A stretch of DNA of 45,331 nt, from contig DUSF01000005.1 of assembly GCA_012842745.1 (NCBI GenBank), positions 1 to 45,331 of the forward strand. Reading direction: 5' to 3'. A program made the position numbers and the translations under genes. This document shows, piece by piece, positions 41,889-45,331 of the stretch (the stretch's first letter is position 1; each line of letters starts with the position of its first letter). The notes under the pieces were generated by a model. It did not search any database, was not told the DNA's origin, and saw only the letters and a list, made by a program, of their open reading frames with translations. This stretch comes from Bacillus sp. (in: firmicutes). GTDB taxonomy: Bacteria; Bacillota; Bacilli; Bacillales; Bacillaceae_J.

Positions 41889-42329
41889 ATGAAACTACAT
41901 GAGTTAAAACCAGCAGAAGGTTCTCGTAAAGAGCGTAACCGCGTAGGCCGTGGGATGGCTTCAGGAAATGGTAAAACATCAGGTAGAGGTCACAAAGGTC
42001 AAGGTTCTCGTTCAGGCGGTGGTGTACGTCCTGGATTTGAGGGCGGACAAATGCCTCTTTTCCAACGTTTGCCTAAACGTGGTTTTACAAATATCAATCG
42101 TAAAGAATATGCGATTGTTAATCTTGAAACATTAAATCGCTTCGAGAATGGTACAGAGGTAACTCCCGAATTATTGCTTGAAACTGGTGTTGTCAGCAAA
42201 TTAAATGCTGGTGTGAAAGTACTAGGAAATGGTAAGTTAGAAAAGAACCTTACTGTTAAAGCACATAAGTTCTCGTCTTCTGCTAAAGAAGCTATCGAGG
42301 CAGCTGGCGGTAAAACTGAGGTGGTTTAA
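41889..42329 (+). CDS. rplO: ribosomal protein L15
   Basis: L15 is a late-assembling 50S protein with a long basic, glycine-rich N-terminal extension, seen here as [20 protein letters not shown] and [20 protein letters not shown]. The 146 residues end [24 protein letters not shown] precedes ATG 41889. Its stop overlaps the secY start by one base, so the two are coupled. Confidence 0.97.
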   Translation: MKLHELKPAEGSRKERNRVGRGMASGNGKTSGRGHKGQGSRSGGGVRPGFEGGQMPLFQRLPKRGFTNINRKEYAIVNLETLNRFENGTEVTPELLLETGVVSKLNAGVKVLGNGKLEKNLTVKAHKFSSSAKEAIEAAGGKTEVV

Positions 42330-43615
42330 TGTTTGAGACAATCTCCAATTTTATACGAGTTGGTGAAATAAGAAGGAAAATTGTATTCACCTTATTAATG
42401 CTCGTAGTTTTTAGACTCGGTAGTTTTATACCAGTTCCAGGAGTAAATGCAGAGGTACTAAAGCTCAGCGATCAAGGTGTATTTGGACTTCTCAATACAT
42501 TTGGCGGCGGAGCTTTAAAGAACTTCTCGATTTTTGCAATGGGGATTATGCCATACATTACTGCATCTATCATTATTCAGCTTTTACAAATGGATGTAGT
42601 ACCTAAATTTACGGAGTGGTCTAAACAAGGAGAGGTTGGACGACGTAAGTTAGCTCAGTTTACCCGCTATGGTACAATCGTACTCGGTTTTATCCAAGCG
42701 GTCGGTATGTCTATCGGATTTAATAATATGTTTCCAGGCTTAATAAACAATCCTGGGTTACCAACATATTTACTTATCGCTTTAGTATTAACTGCTGGAA
42801 CAGCGTTCCTGCTTTGGTTAGGTGAACTTATTACATCACATGGGGTTGGTAATGGAATTTCCATTATAATCTTTGGAGGTATTGTTGCTGCGATTCCAAC
42901 GGCAGCTAACCAAATTTATGCTCAACAAATTGAAGGTGCAGGAGAAGCGCTGTTTTTACGAATTGTAACAATTGTATTGTTATTAGTTGCTGTAATAGCA
43001 GTTATCGTCGGGACGATTTTTATTTCACAAGCGCTTCGAAAAATACCGATTCAGTATGCGAAGAGACTTGTAAATCGCAGTCCAGTTGGTGGACAATCAA
43101 CGCACTTACCGATTAAAGTGAATGCTGCAGGGGTTATTCCGGTAATCTTTGCAATATCATTTTTAATAACACCACCAACTATTGCAGGCTTTTTTGGAAC
43201 GAATAAGGTCACTACTTGGATTACAACAACTTTTACGTATTCACATCCAATTGGTATGATTATTTATGTCGCCTTAATTATAGCGTTTACTTATTTCTAT
43301 ACATTTGTTCAAGTAAATCCTGAACAAATGGCGGAAAACCTGCAAAAACAAGGTGGCTATGTTCCAGGTATTAGACCAGGAAAGAGCACCCAGGAGTACT
43401 TAACTCGTATTCTTTACAGATTAACATTAGTGGGATCCATATTCTTGGCAATCATTGCAGTACTTCCTGTATTCTTTGTGAACATTGCGGGATTACCGCA
43501 ATCGGTACAAATTGGCGGTACCAGCCTATTAATTGTTGTCGGTGTTGCACTTGAAACAATGAAGCAGCTGGAAAGCCAATTAGTAAAGAGACATTATAAG
43601 GGATTCCTGAAATAG
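42329..43615 (+). CDS. secY: SecY, preprotein translocase channel
   Basis: SecY forms the protein-conducting channel with SecE. The 428 residues show ten hydrophobic spans. FETISNFIRVGEIRRKI is at the N terminus, then the plug region after RLGSFIPVPGVNAE and GIMPYITASIIIQLL. The long cytoplasmic loop has VQVNPEQMAENLQKQGGYVP. The start is ATG 42329 in a TAATG overlap with rplO; GAGGTGG inside rplO is the ribosome binding site. A small hairpin lies before adk. Confidence 0.98.
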   Translation: MFETISNFIRVGEIRRKIVFTLLMLVVFRLGSFIPVPGVNAEVLKLSDQGVFGLLNTFGGGALKNFSIFAMGIMPYITASIIIQLLQMDVVPKFTEWSKQGEVGRRKLAQFTRYGTIVLGFIQAVGMSIGFNNMFPGLINNPGLPTYLLIALVLTAGTAFLLWLGELITSHGVGNGISIIIFGGIVAAIPTAANQIYAQQIEGAGEALFLRIVTIVLLLVAVIAVIVGTIFISQALRKIPIQYAKRLVNRSPVGGQSTHLPIKVNAAGVIPVIFAISFLITPPTIAGFFGTNKVTTWITTTFTYSHPIGMIIYVALIIAFTYFYTFVQVNPEQMAENLQKQGGYVPGIRPGKSTQEYLTRILYRLTLVGSIFLAIIAVLPVFFVNIAGLPQSVQIGGTSLLIVVGVALETMKQLESQLVKRHYKGFLK

Positions 43616-43622
43616 TATTTTA

Positions 43623-45068
<1,446 letters not shown>

Positions 45069-45084
45069 GTGAAGGTGATAATGG

Positions 45085-45331
45085 GTGAACGAACCTGAGT
45101 CGAGTCCGCGAATAGGTCAGTTAGTTAAAATTGTGCAAGGAAGAGATGCTGGTCAATTTGCAGTAGTAATAAAAATCCTCGATGAGCGTTTCGTGTTTAT
45201 TGCCGATGGTGATAAACGTAAATTTGATCGGCCAAAGAAAAAGAACATTAATCATCTTGAGTTTTTTGATTATGTTTCTCCGGAAGTTCAGAACAGTATT
45301 AGTGAAACTGGTCGTGTGACAAATGGAAAGC
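45085..45331 (+). CDS. KOW-domain RNA-binding protein, cut by window end
   Basis: An open frame begins at GTG 45085 behind AAGGTGA (45072-45078) and runs off the window after about 82 codons. It translates to [20 protein letters not shown], then [40 protein letters not shown] and on. A KOW-like motif ([18 protein letters not shown]) and the basic [10 protein letters not shown] point to RNA binding, and it resembles the L14e-like protein found between map and infA in Bacillus. An ATG at 45081 in another frame stops after five codons and is not used. The function is unknown. Confidence 0.85.
   Translation, partial: MNEPESSPRIGQLVKIVQGRDAGQFAVVIKILDERFVFIADGDKRKFDRPKKKNINHLEFFDYVSPEVQNSISETGRVTNGK

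Overview
This window is a stretch of the main housekeeping chromosome of a low-GC Gram-positive bacterium, almost certainly a member of Bacillaceae. The evidence is the gene order, which follows the Bacillus subtilis order from ctsR to map nearly gene for gene, the strong AGGAGG ribosome binding sites, several GTG and TTG starts, the firmicute-type L10 leader and cysteine T-box, and the high identity I recall to B. subtilis proteins. The genus cannot be fixed by reading alone. Every confident gene lies on the + strand.

Layout. Positions 1-160 hold the 3' end of an rRNA operon (5S rRNA and its terminator). Positions 404-1102 hold an MgtC/SapB-like membrane protein. Positions 1137-5891 are the class III heat-shock unit ctsR-mcsA-mcsB-clpC, with a CtsR operator, a SigA promoter and a SigB-like promoter, closed by a terminator. 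Positions 5961-9778 carry radA, the PIN/TRAM protein gene yacL, ispD and ispF. Positions 9877-14156 carry gltX, then a cysteine T-box leader with cysE, cysS and mrnC. rlmB, rae1 (yacP) and sigH follow up to 16143. Positions 16157-17320 hold secE and nusG. Positions 17328-19913 hold the stalk proteins rplK-rplA and rplJ-rplL, each pair with its own promoter and leader RNA. ybxB, rpoB and rpoC run to 28052. The str group (ybxF, rpsL, rpsG, fusA, tuf) ends in a terminator at 32883-32915. From 32984 a new promoter starts the S10-spc ribosomal protein cluster: rpsJ, rplC, rplD, rplW, rplB, rpsS, rplV, rpsC, rplP, rpmC, rpsQ, rplN, rplX, rplE, rpsN, rpsH, rplF, rplR, rpsE, rpmD, rplO, secY, adk, map, and a KOW-domain protein cut by the window end.

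How the genes work together. The window holds most of the transcription and translation core: two RNA polymerase subunits, NusG, SigH, two translation GTPases, two aminoacyl-tRNA synthetases and about 27 ribosomal proteins. It also holds export (SecE, SecY), N-terminal methionine removal (Map), nucleotide balance (Adk), rRNA and mRNA processing (MrnC, RlmB, YbxB, Rae1), protein quality control (CtsR/McsA/McsB/ClpC) and two steps of isoprenoid synthesis. Much of the visible control is by RNA leaders: the T-box, the L10 leader, two sites resembling the L1 site of 23S rRNA, and several undescribed hairpins.

I found no phage, defence, CRISPR or biosynthetic cluster, and nothing I would call a new multi-gene system. 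The departures from the expected order are local. disA is absent between radA and yacL. A ribosomal protein L33 gene is absent between sigH and secE. An MgtC-like gene sits between the rRNA operon and ctsR. A structured repeat of about 145 bp lies in the nusG leader, together with a promoter-terminator pair and a hairpin between the nusG ribosome binding site and its start codon.
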